Source: Actinomycetes bacterium
GTDB taxonomy: Bacteria > Actinomycetota > Acidimicrobiia > Acidimicrobiales > RAAP-2
Reading direction: 5' to 3'
Assembly: GCA_021826655.1 (NCBI GenBank)
Contig: JAKAZC010000003.1
Location: 1-26,134, forward strand
Length of the DNA stretch: 26,134 bases
Positions 1 to 7,507 of the stretch are shown in pieces. The notes beneath the pieces are model-generated. The model made no database searches, was not told where the DNA came from, and saw only the letters and a list, made by a program, of their open reading frames with translations. The first letter of the stretch is position 1; every line of letters begins with the position of its first letter. The translations under genes and the position numbers were made by a program.

Positions 1-1
1 C

Positions 2-1198
2 CCCGAGACCCGAGAGATCTGGTCGTACGGTTCGGGCTACGGGGGCAACGCCCTCCTCGGCAAGAAGTGCTTCGCCCTGCGCATCGCATCCGTCATGGCC
101 CGGGACGACAACTGGCTGGCGGAGCACATGCTCATCCTGAAGCTCACCTCACCCGCGGGCGAGACCCGCTACGTGACGGGCGCCTTCCCGTCGGCATGCG
201 GAAAGACCAACCTGGCCATGCTGATACCGACGCTCCCCGACTGGAAGGTCGAGACCGTCGGTGACGACATCTGCTGGATGAAATTCGGCCCCGACGGGCG
301 ACTCTACGCGATCAACCCCGAAGCCGGCTTCTTCGGTGTGGCCCCCGGGACCAATTCGCACACCAACCCCAATGCCATGCTCACCATGGACACCAACACG
401 ATCTTCACCAACACCGCCCTGACCGATGACGGTGACGTGTGGTGGGAGGGGATGACCGACGGCACCCCGGGACACCTGACGTCCTGGAAGGGCCAGGACT
501 GGACCCCGGCATCCGATGCCCCGGCCGCCCACCCGAATGCCCGGTTCACCGTGCCGGCCGCCCAGGACCCGGCCATCGCCTCGGAGTGGGAGGACCCGGC
601 CGGCGTGCCCATCGACGCGATCCTCTTCGGAGGGCGCCGCGCCTCGGTGGTGCCGCTGGTGTTCCAGTCGCGTGACTGGCAGCACGGCGTGTTCCTGGGG
701 TCGATCATGGCGTCGGAGACGACGGCCGCCGCCGCCGGCGCCGTGGGCAACCTGCGCCGGGACCCGTTCGCGATGCTGCCCTTCTGCGGCTACAACATGG
801 CCGACTACTTCGCCCACTGGCTCGCGATCGGAGCGGGTGCCGACCCCGACAAGCTTCCGAAGATCTTCTACGTGAACTGGTTCCGCAAGGACGCCGATGG
901 CCGTTGGTTGTGGCCCGGCTACGGCGAGAACTCCCGCGTCCTCGAGTGGGTCTTCGCTCGCGTGAGCGGCAAGGTCGATGCGGTGGAGACGCCCATCGGC
1001 TTCCTGCCGACCGCCTCCGCCATCGACACCGACGGCCTCGACGTGTCCGAGGCGGACATGGAGATCCTGCTGCACGTGGACCTCGACGAATGGCGGGCCG
1101 AGGTGCCGTCGATCCGGGAGCACTTCGCCTCGTTCGGGGACAAGCTGCCTCCTGAGCTGGTCGGCGAGGTCGACCGGTTGGAGACGACGCTGGGCTGA
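2..1198 (+). CDS. pckG: Phosphoenolpyruvate carboxykinase (GTP), 3' part
   Basis: GTP-dependent PEP carboxykinase converts oxaloacetate and GTP to PEP, GDP and CO2 in the cytoplasm, linking the TCA cycle to gluconeogenesis. The frame is open from base 2, so the gene enters from the left and the N-terminal third (roughly 200 of about 600 residues) lies outside. The visible 398 residues start inside the conserved block [16 protein letters not shown]. They include the kinase-1a P-loop FPSACGKTN (bases about 185-211), the block [18 protein letters not shown], and the C-terminal [21 protein letters not shown] guanine-binding region, and end at a TGA at the usual family length. The P-loop has the PSACGKTN form of the GTP class, not that of the ATP class. 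The reading frame is intact. Convergent with the downstream MFS gene. Identification is secure; regulation cannot be judged because the 5' end is missing. Confidence 0.96.
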   Translation, partial: PETREIWSYGSGYGGNALLGKKCFALRIASVMARDDNWLAEHMLILKLTSPAGETRYVTGAFPSACGKTNLAMLIPTLPDWKVETVGDDICWMKFGPDGRLYAINPEAGFFGVAPGTNSHTNPNAMLTMDTNTIFTNTALTDDGDVWWEGMTDGTPGHLTSWKGQDWTPASDAPAAHPNARFTVPAAQDPAIASEWEDPAGVPIDAILFGGRRASVVPLVFQSRDWQHGVFLGSIMASETTAAAAGAVGNLRRDPFAMLPFCGYNMADYFAHWLAIGAGADPDKLPKIFYVNWFRKDADGRWLWPGYGENSRVLEWVFARVSGKVDAVETPIGFLPTASAIDTDGLDVSEADMEILLHVDLDEWRAEVPSIREHFASFGDKLPPELVGEVDRLETTLG

Positions 1199-1204
1199 GA
1201 CCTC

Positions 1205-1259
1205 CCGTCGCGGGGACGGACGCGGTGGGGTGGACGCACGTGGCGGTTCCGGCCGTCCC
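1205..1259. terminator. Possible hairpins between convergent pckG and MFS genes
   Basis: Two alternative stems are visible. One is local: CCGTC (1205-1209) with GACGG (1215-1219). The other is longer: GGGACGG (1213-1219) with CCGTCCC (1253-1259). There is no T-tract. It may act on both converging transcripts; the evidence is only base complementarity in GC-rich DNA. Confidence 0.3.
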
Positions 1260-1279
1260 GGTGCGGCGGCCGTGGTGCG

Positions 1280-2743
1280 TCAACCTCGGCCTGGAGCCGC
1301 GGAACGCAGGGCGCTCATGTAGGACAGGGCGCCGATGACCGCGACCGCCGACAGGACCAGATTGCCCGCCGGGATCGACAGGGAGAGCACCACGCCCACG
1401 AGGGACCCGATGACCCACATCAGCTGGAGGCGGGTCTCGAAGCGGGCGAAGGCCCGTCCCTGGTCCGACTCGCGGACGTTGCGCTGCACCAGCGCGTCGA
1501 ACGAGGGTTTGGCCACGGCGCCGGCCGCCCCGACCGACACCGCCACCAGGGCCTGGAGCCACCGGTTCGGGAGGACCCAGCCGAGCAGTCCGGCCACCGC
1601 CACCAGCCACAGTGAGGCCGCGAGCATCTGCTGTTCGCTCAGGACCCGGCGGATGCGGCCGACGAGCAGCACGCCGACCACCGCCCCCAGGGTCAGTGCG
1701 CCGATCAGGAGCCCGAACCACCAGGTGGCCGCTCCGACACGCCGCAACCCGAAGGCGAACAGGAAGGTCAGGAAGCCGAGCAGCCCCTTCAAGACCGACA
1801 TGGGGGTCAGCGCGAGGATCACCTGGGTCCCGGCGATGGGACGGAAGGCGGCCAGGTCGCGCTGCTCCTCCAGCCACCATTCCTCGACGTCGGGAGCGTG
1901 CTCGACCGGGGCGACCTCTGGCGTTCGGGCGGTGGCGGCACGACCCCGCCGAGCGGCGCGAGGCCGACTCGGCACCGGGAGGCGTGTGCCGGCCACGACC
2001 GCCACCGCGAACACGGCGGCGCACGCCCACAGCACGGCGGGTCCACCGGCCAGTTTCAGGATCGCCACCGCGGGGAGGGCGAACACGAATCCGGACAGTG
2101 ATGCGAGGAGCCCCAGGCGGGCGTTGAGGGTGGCGAGGTCCGGCTCCACCACGTCCTTCCCGGTGACCGGGTCGTCCACGTGCACCACGGGAGGCGTCCC
2201 GTAGGGAGGCGTGCGCTCGGGAGCGGGCTCCCCCGGGTCGTCCACCGACGCGGGCCCGGGCACACCGGGAGCGGCGCCGGGTCCCACCATCTCGAGCGCG
2301 GCCATCTCGGGCACCAGGGCGCCCTTGGTGACCAGGTACACCTTGGACAGGACCAACATCAGGAATGCCTCGGGGAACAGTAGCAGCGAGTGGATGTCCC
2401 GGGCGATGAACGGACACAGCGCGGCTCGGCCCAGTGCCGACGTGACCACCATGGCCCGGCGGGCCCCTCGGCTGCGGTCGATGAGGGGGCCCAACGCCGG
2501 TGCCACCACCGCGAACGGACCCATCGTGAGCAACAGGTAGAGGAGCACCTTGTCCTTGGCCGCCGTGGGCGAGATCGAGAAGAAGAGCGATCCGGCCAGC
2601 GACACCGCGAACAGGGTGTCACCGGCGGTCATGAGGACGTGGGTCAGCGCCAGCCGTCCCACCGGGCTCCGCTGGTCGAACAGGTCGTCGACGGCGGAGC
2701 GGACCAGGCGGCGGAATTGGTCACCACGCTCCCGGACGCCCAT
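1280..2743 (-). CDS. Major facilitator superfamily transporter-like membrane protein
   Basis: 487-residue polytopic membrane protein. Hydrophobic segments follow one another from about residue 30 (THVLMTAGDTLFAVSLAGSL) to the C-terminus, in two halves. The halves are separated by a hydrophilic, Pro/Asp-rich stretch (about 150-205) and a second polar linker (about 255-300). The motif GPLIDRSRGARRAM (about 85-98) resembles the MFS loop 2-3 signature GxLxDRxGRR. The substrate is not predictable. It has no permease partner gene or binding protein nearby. The start at 2743 is supported by a TACCAT box six bases upstream and no Shine-Dalgarno, suggesting a leaderless mRNA. It diverges from the small AsnC-domain gene. 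Efflux or a broad-specificity permease is possible; only the superfamily call is reasonably safe. Confidence 0.75.
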   Translation of the reverse strand: MGVRERGDQFRRLVRSAVDDLFDQRSPVGRLALTHVLMTAGDTLFAVSLAGSLFFSISPTAAKDKVLLYLLLTMGPFAVVAPALGPLIDRSRGARRAMVVTSALGRAALCPFIARDIHSLLLFPEAFLMLVLSKVYLVTKGALVPEMAALEMVGPGAAPGVPGPASVDDPGEPAPERTPPYGTPPVVHVDDPVTGKDVVEPDLATLNARLGLLASLSGFVFALPAVAILKLAGGPAVLWACAAVFAVAVVAGTRLPVPSRPRAARRGRAATARTPEVAPVEHAPDVEEWWLEEQRDLAAFRPIAGTQVILALTPMSVLKGLLGFLTFLFAFGLRRVGAATWWFGLLIGALTLGAVVGVLLVGRIRRVLSEQQMLAASLWLVAVAGLLGWVLPNRWLQALVAVSVGAAGAVAKPSFDALVQRNVRESDQGRAFARFETRLQLMWVIGSLVGVVLSLSIPAGNLVLSAVAVIGALSYMSALRSAAPGRG

Positions 2744-2749
2744 CTGCGC

Positions 2750-2755
2750 ATGGTA
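2750..2755 (-). promoter_or_regulatory. -10 box for MFS gene (TACCAT), leaderless arrangement
   Basis: TACCAT on the minus strand lies six bases before the ATG at 2743, so the predicted transcription start falls at the start codon. No -35 element is convincing. Confidence 0.5.
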
Positions 2756-2774
2756 GGCGCCGGGAGCAGGGCGT

Positions 2775-2780
2775 TAGAAT
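2775..2780 (+). promoter_or_regulatory. -10 box (TAGAAT) for the AsnC-domain gene
   Basis: TAGAAT fits TAnnnT. It would start a transcript near 2787 and leave a leader of about 40 nt carrying the AGGAG at 2819-2823. It overlaps an upstream in-frame ATG (2779), which argues against that ATG being the translation start. Confidence 0.5.
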
Positions 2781-2829
2781 GACGGGTCACCCCGCTCACC
2801 GCGACCGACCACCGGCCCAGGAGATGGAC

Positions 2830-3066
2830 ATGTCCGTCAGCGCCTACATCCTCATCCAGACCGAGGTCGGGCGGGCGGCCACCGTGGCCCGAACCGTCCA
2901 GGGCCTCGACGGCGTCGTGACGGCCGAGGGGGTGACCGGGCCCTACGACGTGATCGTCCGGGCCGGGGCCGCCACGATGGACGAGCTCGGACGCATGGTC
3001 GTCGGCCGGATCCAGCTCATCGACGGCATCATCCGCACCGTGACCTGCCCGGTCGTCAACCTCTAG
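2830..3066 (+). CDS. Stand-alone Lrp/AsnC ligand-binding (RAM) domain protein
   Basis: 78-residue protein that is almost entirely one AsnC-type effector-binding domain: MSVSAYILIQTEVG, then a helix, GVVTAEGVTGPYDVIVRAGA and a final strand IIRTVTCPVVNL. The beta-alpha-beta-beta-alpha-beta pattern and the G-x-YD turn are typical of the family. There is no helix-turn-helix, so it cannot bind DNA the way full-length Lrp does. Stand-alone RAM domains form dimers or higher oligomers and bind amino acids or similar small ligands. I chose the ATG at 2830 because AGGAG (2819-2823) sits six bases upstream. The ATG at 2824 touches the Shine-Dalgarno and the one at 2779 lies in the probable promoter. Divergent from the MFS gene, with a strong hairpin after the stop. 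The ligand is unknown. Confidence 0.85.
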   Translation: MSVSAYILIQTEVGRAATVARTVQGLDGVVTAEGVTGPYDVIVRAGAATMDELGRMVVGRIQLIDGIIRTVTCPVVNL

Positions 3067-3099
3067 CGGAGGTACCGACCGGTGGGTCGGGTCCCTCCG
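3067..3099 (+). terminator. Nested hairpin after AsnC-domain gene
   Basis: Starts directly after the TAG. Outer stem CGGAGG (3067-3072) pairs with CCTCCG (3094-3099). Inner stem CCGACC (3075-3080) pairs with GGTCGG (3085-3090) around the GGTG tetraloop. That gives twelve GC-rich pairs with small internal loops and no U-tract, as is common for actinobacterial terminators. Confidence 0.6.
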
Positions 3100-3253
3100 A
3101 CGGTACCCCGAGGTGCGGGGCGTCACCGGACGCGGTGTACCCGCCGCCGGCCGCCGCCATCGGGCCGTCCCCCGGGTCCACCCGTGCGCTCGTCAGCGAC
3201 CCGGTCGCCGGGGCGCCGTGCCGCCTTCCCGAGTTCGGGTCGATCGTCGACCC

Positions 3254-3288
3254 GTGGGCTCGTGAGACCGTGGGCTCGTGGGCTCGTG
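3254..3288. repeat. Short tandem repeat of GTGGGCTCGTG
   Basis: Three copies of the 11-mer GTGGGCTCGTG lie at 3254-3264, 3270-3280 and 3278-3288, the last two overlapping by three bases. No function is evident. Confidence 0.7.
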
Positions 3289-3467
3289 GACCACGAAGGC
3301 GGCGCCGGCCGTCGCCGCACTGCTTCCGACAGGAGGCGCGTGGTGCGCCGCATCGTCGCGCCAGCCGTTCCACGGGACAGGGACACGGGACACGGCCGCC
3401 TTCCGCCACGACGGGGGCGGCCGTGGATCCGGTCGGATCCGACGGGGCGGGTCAGGTGCCCTCCGTG

Positions 3468-3498
3468 GACCCGAACCGGCGATCCGCTGCGGCGGGTC
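3468..3498 (-). terminator. Possible terminator for CoA-transferase gene
   Basis: GACCCG (3468-3473) is complementary to CGGGTC (3493-3498), five bases beyond the stop codon of the minus-strand gene. The loop is 19 nt. Weak evidence. Confidence 0.3.
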
Positions 3499-3502
3499 GG
3501 GG

Positions 3503-4648
3503 TCAGCAGATGGCGCCCGACTCCCGTAGTCCGGCCACGTCGTCGGACGACAGGCCCCAGTCGGCGAGCGCCTCGTCCCCGAACTGGCCGGGATTGGGCG
3601 GAGGCCGTCGGATCGCACCCGGTGTCGACAGGAAGCGGGGGGCGGGGGCGGGCTGGACGACACCGGCAACCTCGGTGAACGTCCCGCGCGCCCTGTTGTG
3701 CGGATGGTCGGGGGCCTCGGAGGGCGAGAGCACCGGTGCCACGCAAGCATCGGAACCGGCGAACACCTCCTCCCACTCGGCGCGGGTCCTGGTGGCGAAG
3801 ACGGCGGCGAAACGCTGCTTCATGGCCGGCCACGCGCTGCGGTCCATCTGGGTGGACAGGTCCTCGTCCCCCAGACCCAGGAGCCGCATCAATTCGGCGT
3901 AGAACTGCGGCTCGATGGCACCCACGCCCAGGAATCCGCCGTCAGCGGTCTCGTAGACCTCGTAGAAGTGCGCTCCGGTGTCGAGCAGGTTGGTTCCGCG
4001 CTCGTCCTTCCAGATACCTGCGCCGCGCAGGGTGTACGTCATGGTCATGAGCGACGCGGCCCCGTCGACCATGGCGGCGTCGATGACCTGGCCCCGGCCG
4101 GTGGTGCGCGCACTCAGGATGGCGGCCAGCATCCCGTAGGCGAGGAGCATGCCCCCGCCGCCGAAGTCCCCCACCAGGTTGAGCGGAGGGACGGGTCGTT
4201 CGCCCGCCCGGCCGATCGCCTCCAGCGCCCCGGAGAGCGCGATGTAGTCGATGTCGTGTCCGGCCGCCTGCGCCATCGGCCCCTGCTGGCCGTAGCCGGT
4301 CATGCGCCCGTAGGCCAGCCTCGGGTTGCGCGCGAGGCACTCGTCGGGCCCGAGGCCGAGGCGCTCTGCGACACCGGGGCGGAAGCCCTCCATGAGACCG
4401 TCGGCACCCTCCACCAGGCGGAGCACCAGCGCCACGCCGTCGGGGTGCTTGAGGTCCACGGCGACCGACCGGCGACCCCGGTTCATGAGGTCCACGTGCG
4501 GATCCTGACGGGGCGGGTACTGCGCCCGATCCGACCGGTCGATCCGGATGATGTCGGCACCGGCGTCGGACAGCATCATCCCGGCGAAGGGCGCCGGGCC
4601 GAGCCCGGCCAGTTCGACGATGCGGATGCCCTCGAGCGGGCCGCTCAT
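3503..4648 (-). CDS. CaiB/BaiF CoA-transferase family protein, alpha-methylacyl-CoA racemase-like
   Basis: 381 residues, close to bacterial alpha-methylacyl-CoA racemases (about 360). The N-terminus GPLEGIRIVELAGLGPAPFAG and ADIIRIDR are the typical nucleotide-binding-like fold of class III CoA transferases. GHDIDYIALSG (His131) and LVGDFGGGG (Asp161) match the His/Asp pair that performs 1,1-proton transfer in the mycobacterial racemase MCR, which favours racemase over CoA transferase. The likely role is to epimerise 2-methyl-branched acyl-CoA so beta-oxidation can proceed; a bile-acid or sterol side-chain substrate is possible. An acyl-CoA dehydrogenase lies far away at 25.5 kb and is not linked. 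The start ATG at 4648 has only a weak GGGGTG upstream. Family assignment is firm; substrate is inferred. Confidence 0.88.
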   Translation of the reverse strand: MSGPLEGIRIVELAGLGPAPFAGMMLSDAGADIIRIDRSDRAQYPPRQDPHVDLMNRGRRSVAVDLKHPDGVALVLRLVEGADGLMEGFRPGVAERLGLGPDECLARNPRLAYGRMTGYGQQGPMAQAAGHDIDYIALSGALEAIGRAGERPVPPLNLVGDFGGGGMLLAYGMLAAILSARTTGRGQVIDAAMVDGAASLMTMTYTLRGAGIWKDERGTNLLDTGAHFYEVYETADGGFLGVGAIEPQFYAELMRLLGLGDEDLSTQMDRSAWPAMKQRFAAVFATRTRAEWEEVFAGSDACVAPVLSPSEAPDHPHNRARGTFTEVAGVVQPAPAPRFLSTPGAIRRPPPNPGQFGDEALADWGLSSDDVAGLRESGAIC

Positions 4649-4813
4649 CGGGCACCCCGCGCGGTGGGTGTCATCGGGACCGTCCGGACGTGGGTCGTCG
4701 CCGGGGGGCGGAGCAGGTGTGCGGTGATCAGCATGGCGGGATGGTGTCCCACAGCCGCCCGGTGGTCAAATGCGGCGGCGGCCCACGCCGCCGGACCGGC
4801 GTCCCGCGTGGGC

Positions 4814-5317
4814 TCAGGAAGGCAGGATGCGGCGGATCCGTCCGGTACCCACGTCGTAGCGCCACCCCTCGACGACGACCTCGTCGGGGAGCTGCTCACA
4901 GTCGCGCAGGAGGGCCACGTCGGTGGCGAGTGCCCGGTCCGGGTCGGGCATCGCCAGGAAGTCCATCCCCTCGACGCCGTCGGTCCCCAGATCGGTCAGT
5001 CGGGAGCGGACGCCGGCGTCCGACTCGTCGGCCAGCGCGCAATTCGTATGCTGCATGACGGCGATCTCCCGGACGTCGAGGAACCGGGTGGCGAGGATCA
5101 GGGATCGAATGACGTCTGGGGTCACCCGTGCACCTGCGTTGCGGAGGATCTTGGCGTCCCCGGGGTGCAGGCCGAGCATGGTGAGAGGCTCGATCCGGCT
5201 GTCCATGCATGTGACCAGGGCGAACCCGCGTGCCGCCACCGGTGCGATGCCTTCGAGGGTGAACGCCTCGGCGTACGACGTATTTGCGGCGAGCAACTCG
5301 GCGAACATGAGATCCAT
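4814..5317 (-). CDS. Beta-class carbonic anhydrase (CanA/Rv1284-like)
   Basis: 167-residue zinc enzyme for CO2/bicarbonate interconversion in the cytoplasm. Zinc ligands are visible as Cys37 in CMDSR and His90 and Cys93 in QHTNC. Asp39 and Arg41 form the Asp-Arg dyad that gates the metal. The length and the blocks LRNAGARVTPDVIRSL and RGF..VTCMDSR match the short mycobacterial CanA type. It departs from the usual HTDCG in having HTNCA, so activity may differ. A TACACT box directly abuts the ATG at 5317, so transcription from it would begin near 5311. The true start may therefore be the ATG at 5308 (Met4) on a near-leaderless mRNA. Before the IS insertion the gene lay directly divergent from galK, with about 100 bp between them. 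Confidence 0.92.
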   Translation of the reverse strand: MDLMFAELLAANTSYAEAFTLEGIAPVAARGFALVTCMDSRIEPLTMLGLHPGDAKILRNAGARVTPDVIRSLILATRFLDVREIAVMQHTNCALADESDAGVRSRLTDLGTDGVEGMDFLAMPDPDRALATDVALLRDCEQLPDEVVVEGWRYDVGTGRIRRILPS

Positions 5318-5323
5318 AGTGTA
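5318..5323 (-). promoter_or_regulatory. -10 box (TACACT) for carbonic anhydrase
   Basis: TACACT on the minus strand ends at the base before the annotated ATG. The predicted transcription start is close to the second in-frame ATG (5308). Confidence 0.5.
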
Positions 5324-5363
5324 GATCGTGCCCGAATGCGCGGGGACATCGACGGCCTGTCAC

Positions 5364-5369
5364 TAGGGT
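5364..5369 (+). promoter_or_regulatory. Candidate native galK promoter (-10 TAGGGT)
   Basis: TAGGGT fits TAnnnT and points towards the IS. In the uninterrupted chromosome it would have given a leader of about 50-55 nt ending in GAGGAG (5419-5424) just before the galK start. It is now separated from galK by 2083 bp. Confidence 0.45.
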
Positions 5370-5424
5370 GGCGGGCGGCTCGATCGCCGGGCCCGCCGCA
5401 CGTCAGCGACGAGACCCCGAGGAG

Positions 5425-5432
5425 CGTGTTGG
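5425..5432. repeat. Target-site duplication, left copy (CGTGTTGG)
   Basis: Eight bases CGTGTTGG directly before the IS are repeated exactly directly after it. Eight-bp duplications are characteristic of the IS66 family. Confidence 0.92.
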
Positions 5433-5455
5433 GTAACCATTCACCTGTCCGGTGC
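5433..5455. repeat. Left terminal inverted repeat of IS66 element
   Basis: 23 bp matching the right end at 20 positions; the mismatches are at positions 2, 12 and 21 of the repeat. Confidence 0.92.
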
Positions 5456-5563
5456 TCCGTCCGTCGCCACCACGGCCAGCGACCTCCGATGACGAGGATC
5501 AGCGAACTGAGGCGCTGACCTCGCGATTCGCGAAACGTACTGGCAGTTGCTTGAATTGTCGGC

Positions 5564-7117
5564 ATGCCCTCCGGTGCGGAACGAAGCGATGCCGAGGTCG
5601 TTGCCGAGAACGAGCGGCTGCGCGGTGACGTGGAACGGCTCGCAGAGGAGAACGATCGACTGGCCGGCGAGGCCGACCCGCTCACTGCCGAGGTTGACCG
5701 CCTGGTTGGTGAGTACGATCGGCTGGTCGGCGAGAATGCGGTGTTGCGGTCGGAACTCGACTCCTTCGCCCGGAAGATCGCCGCTCTGGAGAAGCGACTG
5801 GGAAAGAACTCGGAGAACTCGTCACTGCCGCCGTCCTCGGATCTCTTCGGGCGCAAGAAGGACAAGCCGGAGAACGCGAACCGTGCAGCACGGCGAGCTC
5901 TGGGTCGCAAACCCGGCAAGCAGCCCGGCACTGCGGGGAAGCACCTGGCACACGTCGACGATCCTGACGAAGTACATCTCCACACGCCACCTGCCTGCAG
6001 TGACTGTGGAGCAGACCTGGCGCACGTTCCCGTCGAGCGAACCGAGATTCGCCAGGTCACCGACATTCCGGTGCCGGTGATGTTCACCATCGAGCACCGG
6101 GCCGAGTCGAAGCGGTGTGCGTGCGGGACGGTGAACAAGGCCGCCTTCCCCGAAGAGGCTCGGGGACACGCCAGCTACGGACCAAGGATCCGTGCGACCG
6201 CCCTCTACTTGATGTGCCGCCAGCACCTGCCCTTCGAGCGGACCAAAGAGGCGATGGCGGACCTGCTCGGTGTCACTGTTTCCACCGGGTTCCTCGACTC
6301 GGTGTACTCAGAAGGTGCTGACGGCCTCGCCGGGTTCCTCACCGCTGTCCTCGCCCAACTGCGCGACACCGACGTTGTCTACATGGACGAGACCTCCGAC
6401 CGCCTGGGCAAGGGGTCCGTCTGGTTCCACGTCGCCTGCACAGAACTTCTGACCCTGCTCCACGCGGACTTCACCCGTGGACCCGACGGCATCGAGGCGA
6501 CCGGCCTGTTGCCGGACTTCGATGGCGTTGCGGTCCATGACCGGCTCGGGTGGTACTTCGACTACGACCAGCCGACCCATGCCGCATGTGGGGCCCACCT
6601 GCTCCGCAACCTGGCCTCGGTCGGGGTCTCCTTCGACCAGACCGAGTGGACCAGGTCGATGGGTGACTTGTTGTTGGAGATGAAGGCGGCAGCGGCAACC
6701 GCTCGAGCCAAGGGCAAGAAGAGGATCTCCAAGAAGATCCTCGCCGGCTACCTCGCCCGCTACGACACGATCGTCGGCGAGGCACTCAACGCCAACCCGG
6801 CACCACTCGGCCGAAAGCGCGACAGCATCGAGACCGAGGGCTACAACCTCGCACTTGCCTTCCGCACGAGGAAGGACGCCATCTGCTGCTTCGCCACCGA
6901 TCTTCGGGTCGGCTTCACGAACAATTTGGCAGAGAGAGATCTCCGGATGGCGAAAATCCACAAGAAGGTGTCCACTTCCTTCCGGGCGATCGAAGGGGCC
7001 GAACGAATGGCTACCGTGCGGTCCTACATCGCAACGGCGATGAAGCATGACCTCGATCCCCTGGCAGTGCTGGTTCGTCTCTTTCACGGCGACGCCTGGA
7101 TCCCTCAGCGGATCTGA
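5564..7117 (+). CDS. IS66-family transposase (TnpC type)
   Basis: 517 residues. Residues 10-80 form a heptad-patterned leucine-rich coiled coil (repeats of the type ENERL, EENDRL). The KNSENSSLPPSSD block (81-93) follows, typical of IS66 N-termini. Then comes the zinc-finger-like domain with CSDCG (Cys145, Cys148) and RCACG (Cys185, Cys187), and the DDE catalytic core. Probable acidic triad: Asp275 in YMDETS, Asp326 in VHDRLGW and Glu457 in NNLAERDLRM, with the usual Cys-Gly-Ala-His-Leu-Leu-Arg-Asn helix at 342-349. Length and domain order match full-length family members and no frameshift is seen. There is no clear Shine-Dalgarno before the ATG at 5564. Transcription may come from its own weak promoter or from the galK promoter left of the element. 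It probably catalyses cut-and-paste or copy transposition of the IS. Confidence 0.95.
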   Translation: MPSGAERSDAEVVAENERLRGDVERLAEENDRLAGEADPLTAEVDRLVGEYDRLVGENAVLRSELDSFARKIAALEKRLGKNSENSSLPPSSDLFGRKKDKPENANRAARRALGRKPGKQPGTAGKHLAHVDDPDEVHLHTPPACSDCGADLAHVPVERTEIRQVTDIPVPVMFTIEHRAESKRCACGTVNKAAFPEEARGHASYGPRIRATALYLMCRQHLPFERTKEAMADLLGVTVSTGFLDSVYSEGADGLAGFLTAVLAQLRDTDVVYMDETSDRLGKGSVWFHVACTELLTLLHADFTRGPDGIEATGLLPDFDGVAVHDRLGWYFDYDQPTHAACGAHLLRNLASVGVSFDQTEWTRSMGDLLLEMKAAAATARAKGKKRISKKILAGYLARYDTIVGEALNANPAPLGRKRDSIETEGYNLALAFRTRKDAICCFATDLRVGFTNNLAERDLRMAKIHKKVSTSFRAIEGAERMATVRSYIATAMKHDLDPLAVLVRLFHGDAWIPQRI

Positions 7118-7129
7118 CTCACCGTTCGC

Positions 7130-7135
7130 GATACT
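7130..7135 (+). promoter_or_regulatory. Possible -10-like box (GATACT) before IS passenger ORF
   Basis: GATACT lies six bases before the ATG at 7142, the spacing seen at several other starts in this window. The first base departs from TAnnnT. If active, it would drive the passenger ORF and galK independently of the transposase. Confidence 0.25.
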
Positions 7136-7141
7136 TGACGA

Positions 7142-7507
7142 ATGGAACCGACGGCACCCACACCGCCTCCGTCGTGCTGGCCGATCCCTGATGCACCCGC
7201 TCTCCTCGACGCGCTGGCGACCGGTCGCCTCGATGCCGAGCTGACTGCAGTCATCGACGCAATCAACCGGCGAACCTCAGCCATCGCCCACAACAGAACC
7301 CAGGCTGCACTCGCCAGGCTCACACTCCACGACCGGGTCCGGATCGGCAACCAAGCCAAGCCCCAATACATCCGCGGTGAGGCCGGGACCGTCCATGAAC
7401 TCGCTGACGACTACGTCGTTGTGCTGCTCGACAGAGTGGTCGGAAAGTTCAAGTCACGCCACCTGCGCTGCGCACCCGAGATGGTCGAACCTGCCCCGGA
7501 CAGCTGA
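7142..7507 (+). CDS. IS66-associated small passenger protein, KOW/SH3-like C-terminus
   Basis: 121-residue protein entirely inside the IS, 24 bases after the transposase stop. Residues 18-60 look helical (PALLDALATGRLDAELTAVI..). Residues 62-110 (HDRVRIGNQAKPQYIRGEAG, then TVHELADDYVVVLLDR) look like a small beta-barrel of KOW or SH3 type, similar in style to small nucleic-acid-associated proteins I recall from actinobacteria. It is not TnpA or TnpB of classical IS66. Its stop TGA (7505-7507) lies inside the right inverted repeat and directly abuts the ATG of galK, so the two should be translationally coupled. The function is unknown; accessory to transposition or RNA binding is conceivable but unsupported. 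Confidence 0.75.
   Translation: MEPTAPTPPPSCWPIPDAPALLDALATGRLDAELTAVIDAINRRTSAIAHNRTQAALARLTLHDRVRIGNQAKPQYIRGEAGTVHELADDYVVVLLDRVVGKFKSRHLRCAPEMVEPAPDS

Larger units (their letters stand above)
3100..3502. other. Gene-poor stretch between convergent genes
   Basis: About 400 bp between two convergent genes. Long open frames cross it on both strands, but they are Arg/Pro-rich, overlap each other and run antisense into the CoA-transferase gene, as expected in very GC-rich DNA. They have no recognisable domain and no start signals. I see only a small tandem repeat at 3254-3288 and a possible terminator hairpin near 3468-3498. Confidence 0.6.
5419..5518 (+). other. Orphaned galK ribosome-binding site and start, reading into the IS
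   Basis: GAGGAG (5419-5424), then C, GTG (5426) and TTG (5429), is the original galK translation start region, duplicated in part by the target duplication. Translation from the GTG here now runs out of the host DNA through the left inverted repeat and stops at TGA 5516-5518 after 30 residues, 45 bases before the transposase ATG. It is a remnant, not a gene. It may let the galK promoter feed transcripts into the transposase. Confidence 0.65.

Noticed and set aside
705..2417. Long minus-strand frame opposite pckG and within the MFS gene
   Set aside because: Arg/Pro/Gly-rich shadow of two confidently identified genes.
2779..2829. Upstream ATG for the AsnC-domain protein
   Set aside because: It overlaps the TAGAAT box and adds a Pro/His-rich segment absent from the domain. 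ATG 2830 has a correctly spaced AGGAG.
3135..3902. Open frames on both strands across the region after the AsnC-domain gene
   Set aside because: Arg/Pro/Ser-rich translations with no domain, overlapping a solid CoA-transferase gene; typical of random frames in GC-rich DNA.
4645..4899. 84-residue minus-strand frame between the CoA-transferase and carbonic anhydrase genes
   Set aside because: It overlaps the carbonic anhydrase 3' end and has unremarkable composition, no start signal and no recognised domain.
5521..5540. TTCGCGA element before the transposase and again at 7125-7131 before the passenger ORF, as a shared operator
   Set aside because: The shared core is only seven bases and palindromic, easily expected by chance in GC-rich DNA; too weak to annotate.
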